Below are positions 25,311 to 34,288 of a stretch of DNA of 58,605 nucleotides, piece by piece; positions within the stretch are counted from its first letter, which is position 1; each line of letters begins with the position of its first letter. The stretch comes from an uncultured Lachnospiraceae bacterium. Lineage in GTDB: Bacteria; Bacillota; Clostridia; Lachnospirales; Lachnospiraceae. The DNA is taken from the NCBI GenBank assembly GCA_934292725.1, contig CAKQXY010000021.1:1-58605 (forward strand). The letters are read 5' to 3'. A program made the translations under genes and the position numbers. The notes beneath the pieces are model-generated. The model ran no database searches and was not told where the DNA came from. It saw nothing but the letters and a program-made list of their open reading frames with translations.

Positions 25311-27185
25311 ATGGGTGATGAAAAAAATCCTGAAAAGGATTTTGAAAAGAAAACAAAGAAAAAAATAGAAAAGGAACCGGAAAAGCAGACGAAAAAGGCG
25401 CCAAATCCGAAAAAAAAGAAGAAAAAAGGAAAAGCAGGATTTTTATTTATACTTCTGATTTTATTGGCGGTGATTGGCGCAGGCGTGTATCTTTTGATTC
25501 CGTCAAAGAATCGAGTAAGCCATAATCAATATTTTGGTCTTGAGGATGACAATCAGTATGGACTTATTGTAAATTCCGAGATTGTTGATATTACGAATGG
25601 TGCACCGTTTGAGGAAAATGGTGTATGGTATCTTCCATTTTCCACGCTTTACTATGAGATTAGCGATGCTTTTTATTATGATGGTCTGGCACTGTTATAT
25701 ACAGACCCGCTTCAGACATATTCAGCAGCGCCGGGAGAAAGCTTTTATACTGATTCAGATGGAATTAAGTATACACTGACATATCAGCCGTGCTATTTTA
25801 AAGATGGAAGCTTATGTATTGCGCTTGATTATCTTAAGCTGATGGATTACTCCTATTATACAGTTGACGATACGATGAAATCCATCTGGGTATTTAATGA
25901 CTGGAGCGAGCAGCCGCGCGCATCTTTACTGAAAGATACAAAGGCGCGTACACAGGCCGGTATCAAGAATGACATTGTGGCTTCGTTAGCCACAGGCGAT
26001 GTGGTTACTGTATTAGAGCAGGGCGCATCATGGAGTCAGGTACAGACACAGACTGGTTTGATTGGATATGTACAGAATAAGATGCTTGGTGAGATTACCG
26101 AGGAGGCAAAGGCTGTTCCAGATGGAAGACCTCTGCCAAAGTATACGAATATCGCAATGGATGAGATGGTTGTGATGGGATGGCATCAAGTCTTTAGTGA
26201 ATCGGGATATAGCCAGCTTGATGATATTATCTCGACAGCAAAGGGTATGAATGTAATTTGTCCAACCTGGTTTACGATTAAGGATAATGATGGAAATATT
26301 CAAAATCTGGGTGAAAAGAAATACGTAACAAAAGCGCATAAGGCAGGGCTTCAGGTATGGGTTATGCTTGATGATATTAATATTTCAACAGATGGCCTTC
26401 AGGTTTTTGGAACAACCTCACACAGAAAAACATTGATTACAGCTGTGATTGACGCGGTGAAGGAACTTGGGGCAGACGGCATTAATCTGGATGTGGAAAC
26501 CATTAAATCTGATGTGGGACCTTCTTACATACAGTTTATCCGTGAACTGTCCGCAGCTTGCCGCAAGGAAAAGCTTGTTCTTTCGGTAGATAATTATTCA
26601 CCAATGCCGCACACGGCATTTTATGACAGAACACAGCAGGGTCAGGTTGTCGATTATGTTGTTGTAATGGCATATGATGAGCATTACGTAAAAGGACCAG
26701 AGGCAGGAAGTACATCTTCTCTTGCATTTGTAAAGCAGTCGGCAGAGCGCACGATAGCCGAGGTACCAAAGGAAAAGGTGATAGTAGGTCTTCCATTTTA
26801 CAGCAGACTGTGGTGTGAGACACCGGCAGAGAGTGAGTCTGATAAGACTGATAATTCGCAGGTTTTTGTTGATAACAGCGATGGCACATATGATTCGAAG
26901 AACAGCAAATATCTGTTAAGCAGCAAAGGTGTCAGCATGGAGGGCGAGAATAACATAATTCGTGAGCATGATCTGAGTCTGACATGGCTTGATGATGTCG
27001 GTCAGTTTTACACTGAGTACGAGGAGAATGGTTCGTGGTATCGCCTTTGGGTCGAAGATGAAAATTCCATGGATTTAAAGATGCAGGCGGCATGTTCGTA
27101 TGAGCCGGGAGGCGTTGCATTCTTTAAATTAAATATGGAAAATCAGGAAACATGGAGTATTATTCGAAAATATACAGAGCAATGA
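25311..27185 (+). CDS. Membrane-anchored GH18 (YaaH/SleL-like) glycosidase with SH3 domain
   Basis: This is probably a cell-wall N-acetylglucosaminidase acting outside the membrane. It has 624 residues: a Lys-rich cytoplasmic head (1-38), one membrane helix (about 39-62), a copper-amine-oxidase-like/beta region (about 75-195), an SH3 domain (about 207-260), and a GH18 barrel (about 275-615). The GH18 motif is DGINLDVE at 389-396, with the acid Glu at 396. The second Asp of DxxDxDxE is Asn, as in YaaH-type enzymes. VVMAYDEHY also fits that group. YaaH/SleL relatives degrade spore cortex. The start follows AAAGGA. Confidence 0.88.
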   Translation: MGDEKNPEKDFEKKTKKKIEKEPEKQTKKAPNPKKKKKKGKAGFLFILLILLAVIGAGVYLLIPSKNRVSHNQYFGLEDDNQYGLIVNSEIVDITNGAPFEENGVWYLPFSTLYYEISDAFYYDGLALLYTDPLQTYSAAPGESFYTDSDGIKYTLTYQPCYFKDGSLCIALDYLKLMDYSYYTVDDTMKSIWVFNDWSEQPRASLLKDTKARTQAGIKNDIVASLATGDVVTVLEQGASWSQVQTQTGLIGYVQNKMLGEITEEAKAVPDGRPLPKYTNIAMDEMVVMGWHQVFSESGYSQLDDIISTAKGMNVICPTWFTIKDNDGNIQNLGEKKYVTKAHKAGLQVWVMLDDINISTDGLQVFGTTSHRKTLITAVIDAVKELGADGINLDVETIKSDVGPSYIQFIRELSAACRKEKLVLSVDNYSPMPHTAFYDRTQQGQVVDYVVVMAYDEHYVKGPEAGSTSSLAFVKQSAERTIAEVPKEKVIVGLPFYSRLWCETPAESESDKTDNSQVFVDNSDGTYDSKNSKYLLSSKGVSMEGENNIIREHDLSLTWLDDVGQFYTEYEENGSWYRLWVEDENSMDLKMQAACSYEPGGVAFFKLNMENQETWSIIRKYTEQ

Positions 27186-27202
27186 TGAATAAGCCATAAG
27201 AT

Positions 27203-27242
27203 AAAACGTTCAGGTCAGCAATATATGACCTGAACGTTTTTG
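27203..27242 (+). terminator. Intrinsic terminator after the GH18 gene
   Basis: AAAACGTTCAGGTCA pairs perfectly with TGACCTGAACGTTTT around 8 bases, followed by further T. Confidence 0.93.
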
Positions 27243-27326
27243 TCTTAAGAAGCACTGCAAAATATGGATAAGTATATGGGTAATGTCAATATACTAGAAA
27301 AGAGAATTATAAAATATGAGGTCAGT

Positions 27327-28025
27327 GTGAAACAGACAGTAAAATTTATAATGATGCTTTTGATTCTTTCGTTGGCATACGTAATGCCGGCAGCCACCAC
27401 AAAAAAGATACAGCAGGTATCGGCAGTTCCACAAAAAACAGTAACGGTGATTCTTGATGCCGGACATGGGGCAGATGATTCAGGCAAGGTTGGAATAAAC
27501 CAGGTGTTTGAGAAAGATATTAATCTGGAGATTGCAAAGTATGTAAAAGAGTTTCTTGAAAAAGAAGGAATTAATGTAGTCATGACAAGGGAAGATGACA
27601 GTCCGCTGTATCAGTCATCAGACCGCAATAAAAAACTTACAGATATGAAAAAGCGTATTCAGATAATGACTGACTGTGATGCAGATATAGCAGTGAGCAT
27701 TCACCAGAATAGTTATACACAGGAATCAGTCAAAGGACCACAGGTGTTTTATTATAAGGATTCAGCAGAAGGGAAAAAGCTTGCTGCAAGTATACAGGAA
27801 GCTTTTGATCTTGTAATTGGAGATGAAAATACAAGAACAATAAAGCCAAACGGAGAATATTATCTGCTTGTTCATTCACCAATGCCTCTTGTGATTTGTG
27901 AGTGTGGCTTTTTAAGCAACTGGGATGAGGCGAAGCTTCTTGCAACGCCAGCCTATCAAAAGTCAATAGCAAAAGCAATAGGGCAGGGAATATTAGAATA
28001 CCTTGCGAATGAAAAGAGATTATGA
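27327..28025 (+). CDS. cwlD: N-acetylmuramoyl-L-alanine amidase (CwlD-like, Amidase_3)
   Basis: It is a zinc amidase cleaving the muramic acid-peptide bond. The start chosen is the GTG at 27327 behind GAGGT, giving 232 residues and a clean N-terminal signal/anchor helix. The ATG at 27264 has no ribosome site. ILDAGHG (His47), a zinc Glu in QVFEKDINLEIAKYV, IAVSIHQN and the catalytic Glu in VICECGFLSN are all present. There is no SPOR or LysM domain. Size and architecture match CwlD, which makes muramic-delta-lactam in spore cortex, so the cwlD label is likely but not proven. Confidence 0.88.
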   Translation: MKQTVKFIMMLLILSLAYVMPAATTKKIQQVSAVPQKTVTVILDAGHGADDSGKVGINQVFEKDINLEIAKYVKEFLEKEGINVVMTREDDSPLYQSSDRNKKLTDMKKRIQIMTDCDADIAVSIHQNSYTQESVKGPQVFYYKDSAEGKKLAASIQEAFDLVIGDENTRTIKPNGEYYLLVHSPMPLVICECGFLSNWDEAKLLATPAYQKSIAKAIGQGILEYLANEKRL

Positions 28026-28065
28026 TAATATTAATCCGAAAATACAATAAAAGGACCATAAAAAA

Positions 28066-29127
28066 ATGGAGACAAAAATTATTCATATAACAAAAGAAAA
28101 TATAGAAGCAACCGCAAAAGAAGCCGCAGATGTATGGGCACAGGGCGGTCTTGTTGCATTTCCAACTGAGACTGTATATGGTCTTGGCGGAAATGGATTA
28201 AATAAGGAGGCATCAAAGAAAATCTATGCTGCAAAAGGACGTCCATCTGACAATCCATTGATTTTGCATATCGCTGATATGGAACAGTTCTATCCGCTCA
28301 TAAAGACAGATAATGAAAAGATTATTGCACGAGCAGAAGCACTTGCCGATGTATTTTGGCCAGGACCATTGACCATGATTTTGCCAAAGGCTGACAATAT
28401 TCCATACGAGACAACAGGCGGTCTTGATACTGTTGCGATTCGCATGCCGTCCCATTTGGTGGCCAGGGCATTATTGCAGGAATGTAAGATGCCAATTGCA
28501 GCGCCAAGTGCAAATCTTTCAGGACGCCCAAGTCCGACAAGCGCAAGCCATGTAATTGAAGATATGAATGGACGAATTGAAATGATCATTGATGGCGGTG
28601 ATGTTGGAATTGGTGTAGAATCGACGATTATTGATCTGACTGGAGAAGTGCCAATGCTTCTTCGCCCTGGCTTTGTAACACCAGAGATGCTGCAGAAGGT
28701 ATTAGGCGCAGTAGAGACAGATGCCGCAGTTTATCGTCAGGTAGGAAAGGATGTGCATCCTAAAGCTCCAGGCATGAAATATCGCCATTATGCGCCAAAG
28801 GCATCTATGGTTTTAGTGGAAGGTGCGCAGGATAAGGTGATTACTTATATCAATGAGGAGGCAAAAAAGAAGAGAGAGCAGGGGCTTCGTATTGGAATCA
28901 TGGCAACAGATGAGTCAAAAGATTTGTATCAGGCAGATGTAGTTATTTCAGTTGGAAGCCGTATTTCGATGGATAGTGTTGCTCATAATTTGTTTAGGGC
29001 GCTCAGAGATTTTGATGAAGAAAATGTAGACTTTATTTACTCAGAGAGCTTTGATACAAGTGGCTGCGGCTTTGCTGTTATGAATCGCTTGCTTAAAGCG
29101 GCAGGTCATCAGGTCGTGAAGCTGTGA
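28066..29127 (+). CDS. sua5: L-threonylcarbamoyladenylate synthase (Sua5/YwlC type)
   Basis: It makes threonylcarbamoyl-AMP from threonine, bicarbonate and ATP for the t6A tRNA modification. It has 353 residues. The YrdC domain (about 1-210) has FPTETVYGLGGN, KGRPSDNPL and PIAAPSANLSGRPSPT. The Sua5 C-terminal domain (about 235-353) follows the PGMKYRHYAPK linker. It lies 40 bases after the amidase gene and may share its transcript. The other t6A genes (tsaB, tsaD, tsaE) are not in the window. Confidence 0.95.
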   Translation: METKIIHITKENIEATAKEAADVWAQGGLVAFPTETVYGLGGNGLNKEASKKIYAAKGRPSDNPLILHIADMEQFYPLIKTDNEKIIARAEALADVFWPGPLTMILPKADNIPYETTGGLDTVAIRMPSHLVARALLQECKMPIAAPSANLSGRPSPTSASHVIEDMNGRIEMIIDGGDVGIGVESTIIDLTGEVPMLLRPGFVTPEMLQKVLGAVETDAAVYRQVGKDVHPKAPGMKYRHYAPKASMVLVEGAQDKVITYINEEAKKKREQGLRIGIMATDESKDLYQADVVISVGSRISMDSVAHNLFRALRDFDEENVDFIYSESFDTSGCGFAVMNRLLKAAGHQVVKL

Positions 29128-29185
29128 TGAAAAAATGTGATTAAACGGCAGATGACACATACAAGTACAGCGAGAGGGCAGAACA

Positions 29186-30889
29186 TTGGGGAGAGAACGA
29201 ATACGAAAAGTGGCACTTGTGACCATATGGATTCTGGCAGTAGCAGCAGCTGTGATTTTTCGCCATGTGGCGCGCCTAACCACAAATTTAGAATTATCTG
29301 TGTGGCTAAGTGATGGACGCACAGCAATTTATTTTATTACATATATTGTCTGGGGCATCTTGCTGCGCCGTCATGTTGTCGTGCGCTCAGTAAAAAGATG
29401 GCTAAGTGCGATAGTCTTTCTTATGCTTTTCTGGATGATTGTGCGCACCGTAAAATTTAGGCTGCCAAATACATCTGTATGGGGAAGATATTTGTGGTAC
29501 AGCTATTATCTTCCAATGATTTTTATTCCTCTTTTTTGTTTGTACACATCACTTCACATTAGAAAATCAGAGGATTACAGACTGCCGTTATGGAGCGTTT
29601 TTGCAGCAGGGATTAGTACTGCACTTTTTATATTTGTAATGACAAATGATGTCCATCAGGCTGTTTTTTCATTTGGAGAGGAAACTTTCTGGTCAGATGA
29701 TCAGTATCATTATTCGTGGGGATATTATATAGTAATGATATGGGTAGCTGTATGTATGTGCATGACATTATTATTCATGATGCGAGGTGCAAAGGTACCA
29801 CACAGCAAAAAGAGAAAGCTTCTGCCGTTTGTGCCAATTCTTCTGATTGGAATTTATGCTATATCGTATATTGCCAAAATACAAGCTTTAAGATTAATAG
29901 CAGGAGATATGACATCAGTAATCTGTCAGCTTGTGATGATTTCTATTACATGCTGTATGTGGAGTGGTCTCATTCCAGTCAATACAGGTTATGAACAATT
30001 TTTTAATGGCAGCACGCTAAATGCACAGATCAGACGAAATGATGCTAGTATACTGGCGAGTGGTCATAATGGCTCTTTATTATCTGAGCAGATGGTTAGG
30101 CAGGCAATGCAGACAGGATGCTACACAGAAAAAAATGTCCGTGTCAAGGCAGAAGCAATAAAGGGAGGTTTTGTAGTCTGGCAGGAGGATATATCTTTGC
30201 TTAATACATTGCTAGAGTCACTTCAAAAAAGCGAGAAAGAGCTTGAAGTTAGCAATGCATTGTTAAAGGCAGAAAATGAAATTGAAGAAAAGCAGGCCAA
30301 AATTGCAGCTCAGACGCAGCTTTATGATAGGATAGAAGCTGATATGAAAAAAACAATTCAGCAAATTGCGTCTGAGCTTTCAGAAAAAAAAGAAAATACA
30401 GCGAGAGAACAGCTTTTTAAGATCAGCGTAATTGGAACTTATATGAAGCGCCGCTGCAATCTTTTGTTTTTGGGGCAAAAAAATGATCAGATTTTACTGG
30501 ATGAACTTTTATTTTGTATTAGAGAGTCAGTTGACAACATGAAATGGGCTGGAATTGACGGTGATGTTTTTTGCACAAAAGAGGGCAAGGTACCATTTTT
30601 ATCAGTACTGCAGATGTATGATTGCTTTGAACAGATTATAGAGTTGTTTTTAAAGACAATGGAAACTATTTTTGTGAGAATAAGCACAGACAATGGAAAT
30701 CTTACACTTAGAATAATGATTGCGCAAAGATTAGAAAAAAATAATGGACAGCCAGTAATGATCGAGCAGGTACAGGCAGTGTTTGATGAAAATACCAGAT
30801 ATAATGTGATTATGGAAGAGGATGAGTGGATAATTCATGTGGAGAAATCTGTTTCAAAATCGCAGAGCAGCGATCAAGGAAGGCGGTGA
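29186..30889 (+). CDS. Seven-helix membrane sensor with degenerate kinase-like tail
   Basis: This 567-residue protein has about seven to eight membrane helices (7-270) of the 7TM histidine-kinase-receptor type. A coiled coil follows (about 340-400, rich in Glu/Lys/Gln). The C-terminal domain resembles an HATPase fold without a phospho-acceptor His box, an N-box Asn or a glycine lid. It would sense an external signal but is unlikely to phosphorylate itself. The TTG start at 29186 follows GAGAGGG. It overlaps the next gene, a soluble kinase, by 53 bases, which implies the two work as a pair. Confidence 0.8.
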   Translation: MGRERIRKVALVTIWILAVAAAVIFRHVARLTTNLELSVWLSDGRTAIYFITYIVWGILLRRHVVVRSVKRWLSAIVFLMLFWMIVRTVKFRLPNTSVWGRYLWYSYYLPMIFIPLFCLYTSLHIRKSEDYRLPLWSVFAAGISTALFIFVMTNDVHQAVFSFGEETFWSDDQYHYSWGYYIVMIWVAVCMCMTLLFMMRGAKVPHSKKRKLLPFVPILLIGIYAISYIAKIQALRLIAGDMTSVICQLVMISITCCMWSGLIPVNTGYEQFFNGSTLNAQIRRNDASILASGHNGSLLSEQMVRQAMQTGCYTEKNVRVKAEAIKGGFVVWQEDISLLNTLLESLQKSEKELEVSNALLKAENEIEEKQAKIAAQTQLYDRIEADMKKTIQQIASELSEKKENTAREQLFKISVIGTYMKRRCNLLFLGQKNDQILLDELLFCIRESVDNMKWAGIDGDVFCTKEGKVPFLSVLQMYDCFEQIIELFLKTMETIFVRISTDNGNLTLRIMIAQRLEKNNGQPVMIEQVQAVFDENTRYNVIMEEDEWIIHVEKSVSKSQSSDQGRR

Positions 30890-31826
30890 TAATCTTCCAA
30901 TGGGGCTATGCTTTGCGGCTCAATCAGGCAATGTGTTATTTTTAAATCGAATGATGGAATCTTTAAGCTATAGGCTTATGGGAGAGTCTCTGCAAAATGC
31001 AACATATTTTTGGGACAGAATTGCAGACGGAAATTTGCAAGATGGAATTGTGTGCGAAAAACGGCCAGAGCTTACAAAAGAAAATCAATATTTGATTCGC
31101 TTTGCAAATGGAGAGTGCAGAACATTTACAAGGTCAATATTGGAATTGGAAGGCGAAGAAATCGTGGAGATTACATCAGCAGATACGACTGATTTGTATG
31201 GACTTTTGTGTGAGCAGGAACGAAAAAATAAGTCATTATTTCAGATTAGAAAACGCCTTCAGGAATATCAAAAGCAGATTGTTAAAGCAGCAAGAGATGA
31301 GGAATTGCTTCAGGCAAAGATGCGCTTTCATGATGAGCTTGGAAGAACACTTATGCAGACAAGACGAGCGCTTTTGGATGATAAAGGTGAGGATGCTGTT
31401 TTTGAAGCATTAAATTCCTGGAAAAAAACAATTACGATTTTCGATTTAGAAGAGCGGCGTACAAAGGCAAAAGATCCGCTTACGTATCTGATTCAGACAG
31501 CAAATGCAGTAGGTGTGAAGCTTGTGTTTTTAGGAGATTTTCCAAAAGAGCAGGAAATTCGTGAGTTTGCAGTGAAAATTGCAGCAGAGGCACTTACAAA
31601 TGCAGTTCGTCACGCAGATGCACGGAAGCTTCAAATTGAAAGTAAAAAAGAAAATGGATGGCAGATATTAAGTTTTCAAAATGATGGAAACAAGCCGAAG
31701 GGACCAATAGAGCCAGCCGGTGGACTGGCAGGTTTGATCAGGCAGATTGAGGCAGCTGGAGGAGTGGTCACAATTGAATGGACGCCAAGGTTTTGCCTTA
31801 CTGTTAAACTTATCTGTACCTGCTAA
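30837..31826 (+). CDS. Soluble histidine kinase (PAS-like domain, HisKA_3, HATPase)
   Basis: It has 329 residues and no membrane segment. The N-terminal 110 residues read as a PAS-type domain (LPMGLCFAAQSGNVLFLNRM). A coiled coil precedes FHDELGR near 163-169, whose His is the likely phospho-acceptor of the HisKA_3/NarL-partner type. AEALTNAVRHADA is the N-box and PAGGLAGL a glycine-box remnant. The start at 30837 lies inside the preceding gene. ATG 30900 is an alternative, but it would cut the PAS-like part. The likely partners are the sensor upstream and the LuxR regulator downstream. Confidence 0.85.
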   Translation: MWRNLFQNRRAAIKEGGDNLPMGLCFAAQSGNVLFLNRMMESLSYRLMGESLQNATYFWDRIADGNLQDGIVCEKRPELTKENQYLIRFANGECRTFTRSILELEGEEIVEITSADTTDLYGLLCEQERKNKSLFQIRKRLQEYQKQIVKAARDEELLQAKMRFHDELGRTLMQTRRALLDDKGEDAVFEALNSWKKTITIFDLEERRTKAKDPLTYLIQTANAVGVKLVFLGDFPKEQEIREFAVKIAAEALTNAVRHADARKLQIESKKENGWQILSFQNDGNKPKGPIEPAGGLAGLIRQIEAAGGVVTIEWTPRFCLTVKLICTC

Positions 31827-31872
31827 CAAAGGTACAGTGTGTTTGAGCGCAAAAGCGCAGAAAGGCAGGCAA

Positions 31873-32517
31873 ATGGTAAATACAAAAAGAAAAAAATACC
31901 GCACAATGATTGTGGAGGATGATCCAATGGCAGCGCGCCATCTGGAAATGATGCTGGATCAGATGGAGGAAATCTGTATATCATATGTGATTGAAAATGC
32001 GCTGATGGCAGAGGCATATTGCTGCCGCGAACAGATTGATCTGATTTTAATGGATGTCTGCACGGCAATGAATGCTAGTGGACTAGAGGCTGCTGTTAAA
32101 ATTAAAAAAAATTTTCCAACTGTGAAAATTCTTATCCTGACATCGCAGCTTGATCCAGAGCTTTTACGAAGGGCACGTGAGGCAAAAATCGAGGGATTCT
32201 GCTACAAACTTTCTGATGACAGTGAGATTACTGCGGCAATTTGCGCAGTTCTTAATGGAGAAAATGTTTATCCAGATGAAATACCAGTTGTTAAGATTGG
32301 GAATGCATGGAGCACAGAGATTGACTGGCAGCATATGAATGTTTTGAGAGAGTTATCAGCAGGAAAAATGGATGAAGAGATTGCAAAGACGCTTCATCTT
32401 TCAGTATACACTGTAAAAAAATACATATCACATTTAAAGGATATGACAGGCTATCGAAATCGCACAGAGTTGGCAGTTGCGGCAAGCCGTCTGGGATTAG
32501 TAACGCCAGGATATTAA
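31873..32517 (+). CDS. LuxR/NarL-family response regulator
   Basis: This 214-residue regulator has a receiver domain (acidic pair VEDD near 14-17, phospho-acceptor Asp in LILMDVC near 60, Thr in ILTSQ, Lys in CYKLSDD). A LuxR helix-turn-helix follows (about 150-210; MDEEIAKTLHLSVYTVKKYI). The ATG at 31873 follows AAAGGCAGG, 46 bases after the kinase stop. It forms an operon with the split sensor/kinase. Likely targets include the secreted protein gene next door, although I see no paired operator to prove this. Confidence 0.92.
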   Translation: MVNTKRKKYRTMIVEDDPMAARHLEMMLDQMEEICISYVIENALMAEAYCCREQIDLILMDVCTAMNASGLEAAVKIKKNFPTVKILILTSQLDPELLRRAREAKIEGFCYKLSDDSEITAAICAVLNGENVYPDEIPVVKIGNAWSTEIDWQHMNVLRELSAGKMDEEIAKTLHLSVYTVKKYISHLKDMTGYRNRTELAVAASRLGLVTPGY

Positions 32518-32622
32518 AAAGTACACAAAAGAGTATTCTTTTTCTCGTAGGAATTGTATATACTAAAAGAACAAAGATATAGCAAAAGTGAGACAACAAT
32601 TAAGCTCAGAAAGGAGAGGCCT

Positions 32623-34065
32623 ATGAGAAAAAAAGTGTACGCAGCGTGGATTTTAGCTATTATTATGGTCATGTCTGGTGTTTTATGTACACAGGCAGAG
32701 ACAGTGTCTACGGGAAAGGCACATGGAAGCAAAGTAAATACAACGGGGGAGACCACTCCGACAGAAGCAGAAAAGCAATTTGAGGAAGCAGAGCAGATTC
32801 ATGTGACAGTTAGATACAGTTCGGACTGGGAATACAGTGATTACTCATATAGTTCAGATTATGGCTCTTATGTGGAGTTAAGTATTCCGGATGATGGAAT
32901 TTATGTGAGAATCAATGCAAGCATCAATACTCCGCTTGACTATGCATCTGAATTGTATGATTTAGGAATCAATGCTTATGATGTGATTGTAGAGGATTCC
33001 TGCGAAACTGTTTCAATCGGAGGAATGGAATTTGTTCAGGGAGAAACTGACTATTATAAAGCATTTTTCGGATACGATCAAGAATCTGCTATGTATGCAA
33101 AAATTATGGTATATGGAGATCCTGAGGATCCTCGTGTAACAGAACTGATAGATAATGTTACATTTCATAAAAAGGAATATACTAAAACAAAAACACCATG
33201 GTATTGGGATGGAGATGTTTATGTTCCAAAAGATACAGAACCAGTTCAGGTAGGAAATTTCACAGTTGAAGCAGAATACCTTCCAATTGATACTGTATAT
33301 CCTACTTTCAATAGTGGATATTCAAAAGTAGCAAAATCAGACGGCTGGTATTATGTACTTACAGATGGAGACGTTAGTGAGTATGCTGAGGAAGATGGAG
33401 GACTCGCATATGAAGGAGATGTCTATTTCGATTTTGATGTTGAAAATATCTTCGGAGACGAAGATGGAAATCTGTATGCACTTGGAAATGGCGGACCACT
33501 TGTTCGATGGGGTACAGAAGAGGATGAAGTGCTGCTTAATTACTGCGTAATGGTGTCACTGCATCCATCAGGAAAGAAAGCAGTTGGATGGAGCTACAGC
33601 AACAGTATTACAGAATACGACTTTGAAACAGGAACTAATAAAGAACATGTAATTGATCTGGTTGAAGATATCAAGTCGGTCAGTGTAACAAAGGATTATC
33701 AGGCAGTCTGCGGATATAAGGGATCAGAGACACTGCTTAATATCTATGATAATAATTGGAATGAAGTGATGACAATTAGTTCAACAGATACAGAAAGCGG
33801 TATGTTAGAAGATATATCTGCATTTGAGCAGACACAAAATGGCTGGGTTATATTTGACAGTTGGATGGAAAATGTAATCTTTGTTGGTTTTGATGGTGCG
33901 ATCCTAAAAGAGATTTCTTATGAAGAATTGTTTGGAACTTTAAATTGGCCATATGTAAACGGAACCTGCATGGATGAAGAGGGAAATGTGATTGTTGCGA
34001 TTACAGATCAACGCGAAGATGCTTCCTGTTATGAAACAATTATTTTCAAACTGAAGGGCTTCTGA
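32623..34065 (+). CDS. Secreted protein of unknown function, possible beta-propeller
   Basis: I do not recognise this family. The ATG at 32623 follows AAGGAGAGG. The 480-residue product has a Sec signal peptide (1-27, cleavage after TQA) and no lipobox or anchor. The mature part is rich in Tyr, Asp, Glu, Gly and Ser. An N-terminal beta domain (about 50-185) precedes repeated strand patterns such as DEDGNLYALGNGG and DEEGNVIVAITDQ (about 200-480) that suggest propeller-like blades. It follows the three-gene signalling unit by about 105 bases and ends in its own terminator. It may be an extracellular ligand-binding or sensing protein. Confidence 0.78.
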   Translation: MRKKVYAAWILAIIMVMSGVLCTQAETVSTGKAHGSKVNTTGETTPTEAEKQFEEAEQIHVTVRYSSDWEYSDYSYSSDYGSYVELSIPDDGIYVRINASINTPLDYASELYDLGINAYDVIVEDSCETVSIGGMEFVQGETDYYKAFFGYDQESAMYAKIMVYGDPEDPRVTELIDNVTFHKKEYTKTKTPWYWDGDVYVPKDTEPVQVGNFTVEAEYLPIDTVYPTFNSGYSKVAKSDGWYYVLTDGDVSEYAEEDGGLAYEGDVYFDFDVENIFGDEDGNLYALGNGGPLVRWGTEEDEVLLNYCVMVSLHPSGKKAVGWSYSNSITEYDFETGTNKEHVIDLVEDIKSVSVTKDYQAVCGYKGSETLLNIYDNNWNEVMTISSTDTESGMLEDISAFEQTQNGWVIFDSWMENVIFVGFDGAILKEISYEELFGTLNWPYVNGTCMDEEGNVIVAITDQREDASCYETIIFKLKGF

Positions 34066-34074
34066 TAAGAAGCC

Positions 34075-34102
34075 AGAGGAGGGAGAAATCCCTCCTCTTT
34101 TT
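34075..34102 (+). terminator. Intrinsic terminator of the secreted-protein gene
   Basis: AGAGGAGGGA pairs perfectly with TCCCTCCTCT around a 4-base loop, followed by T residues. Confidence 0.93.
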
Positions 34103-34253
34103 GAATGCAGTATAATCTAGGAGACTGTGTTTGTGAGCAGGCAGCCAAAGCTGATTGCGAATATCCGCTTTAATAAAATTGTTAGAAAATTCTGATAATT
34201 GCGAAGCAGAAAATAAACAGTGAAAATAAATAAAAATATTTTTAAAAAAGTAC

Positions 34254-34282
34254 TTGACAAATAGAAAGAGACAAGATATAAT
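34254..34282 (+). promoter_or_regulatory. Perfect consensus sigma-A promoter
   Basis: TTGACA (34254-34259), 17-bp spacer, TATAAT (34277-34282). It is the only exact consensus match I found in the window, and it lies before a stretch with no normal gene. Confidence 0.88.
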
Positions 34283-34288
34283 GAAGTC

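Noticed and set aside
29186..30889. Ordinary membrane histidine kinase
   Set aside because: No phospho-acceptor His box or intact ATP-binding motif is seen in the cytoplasmic part.
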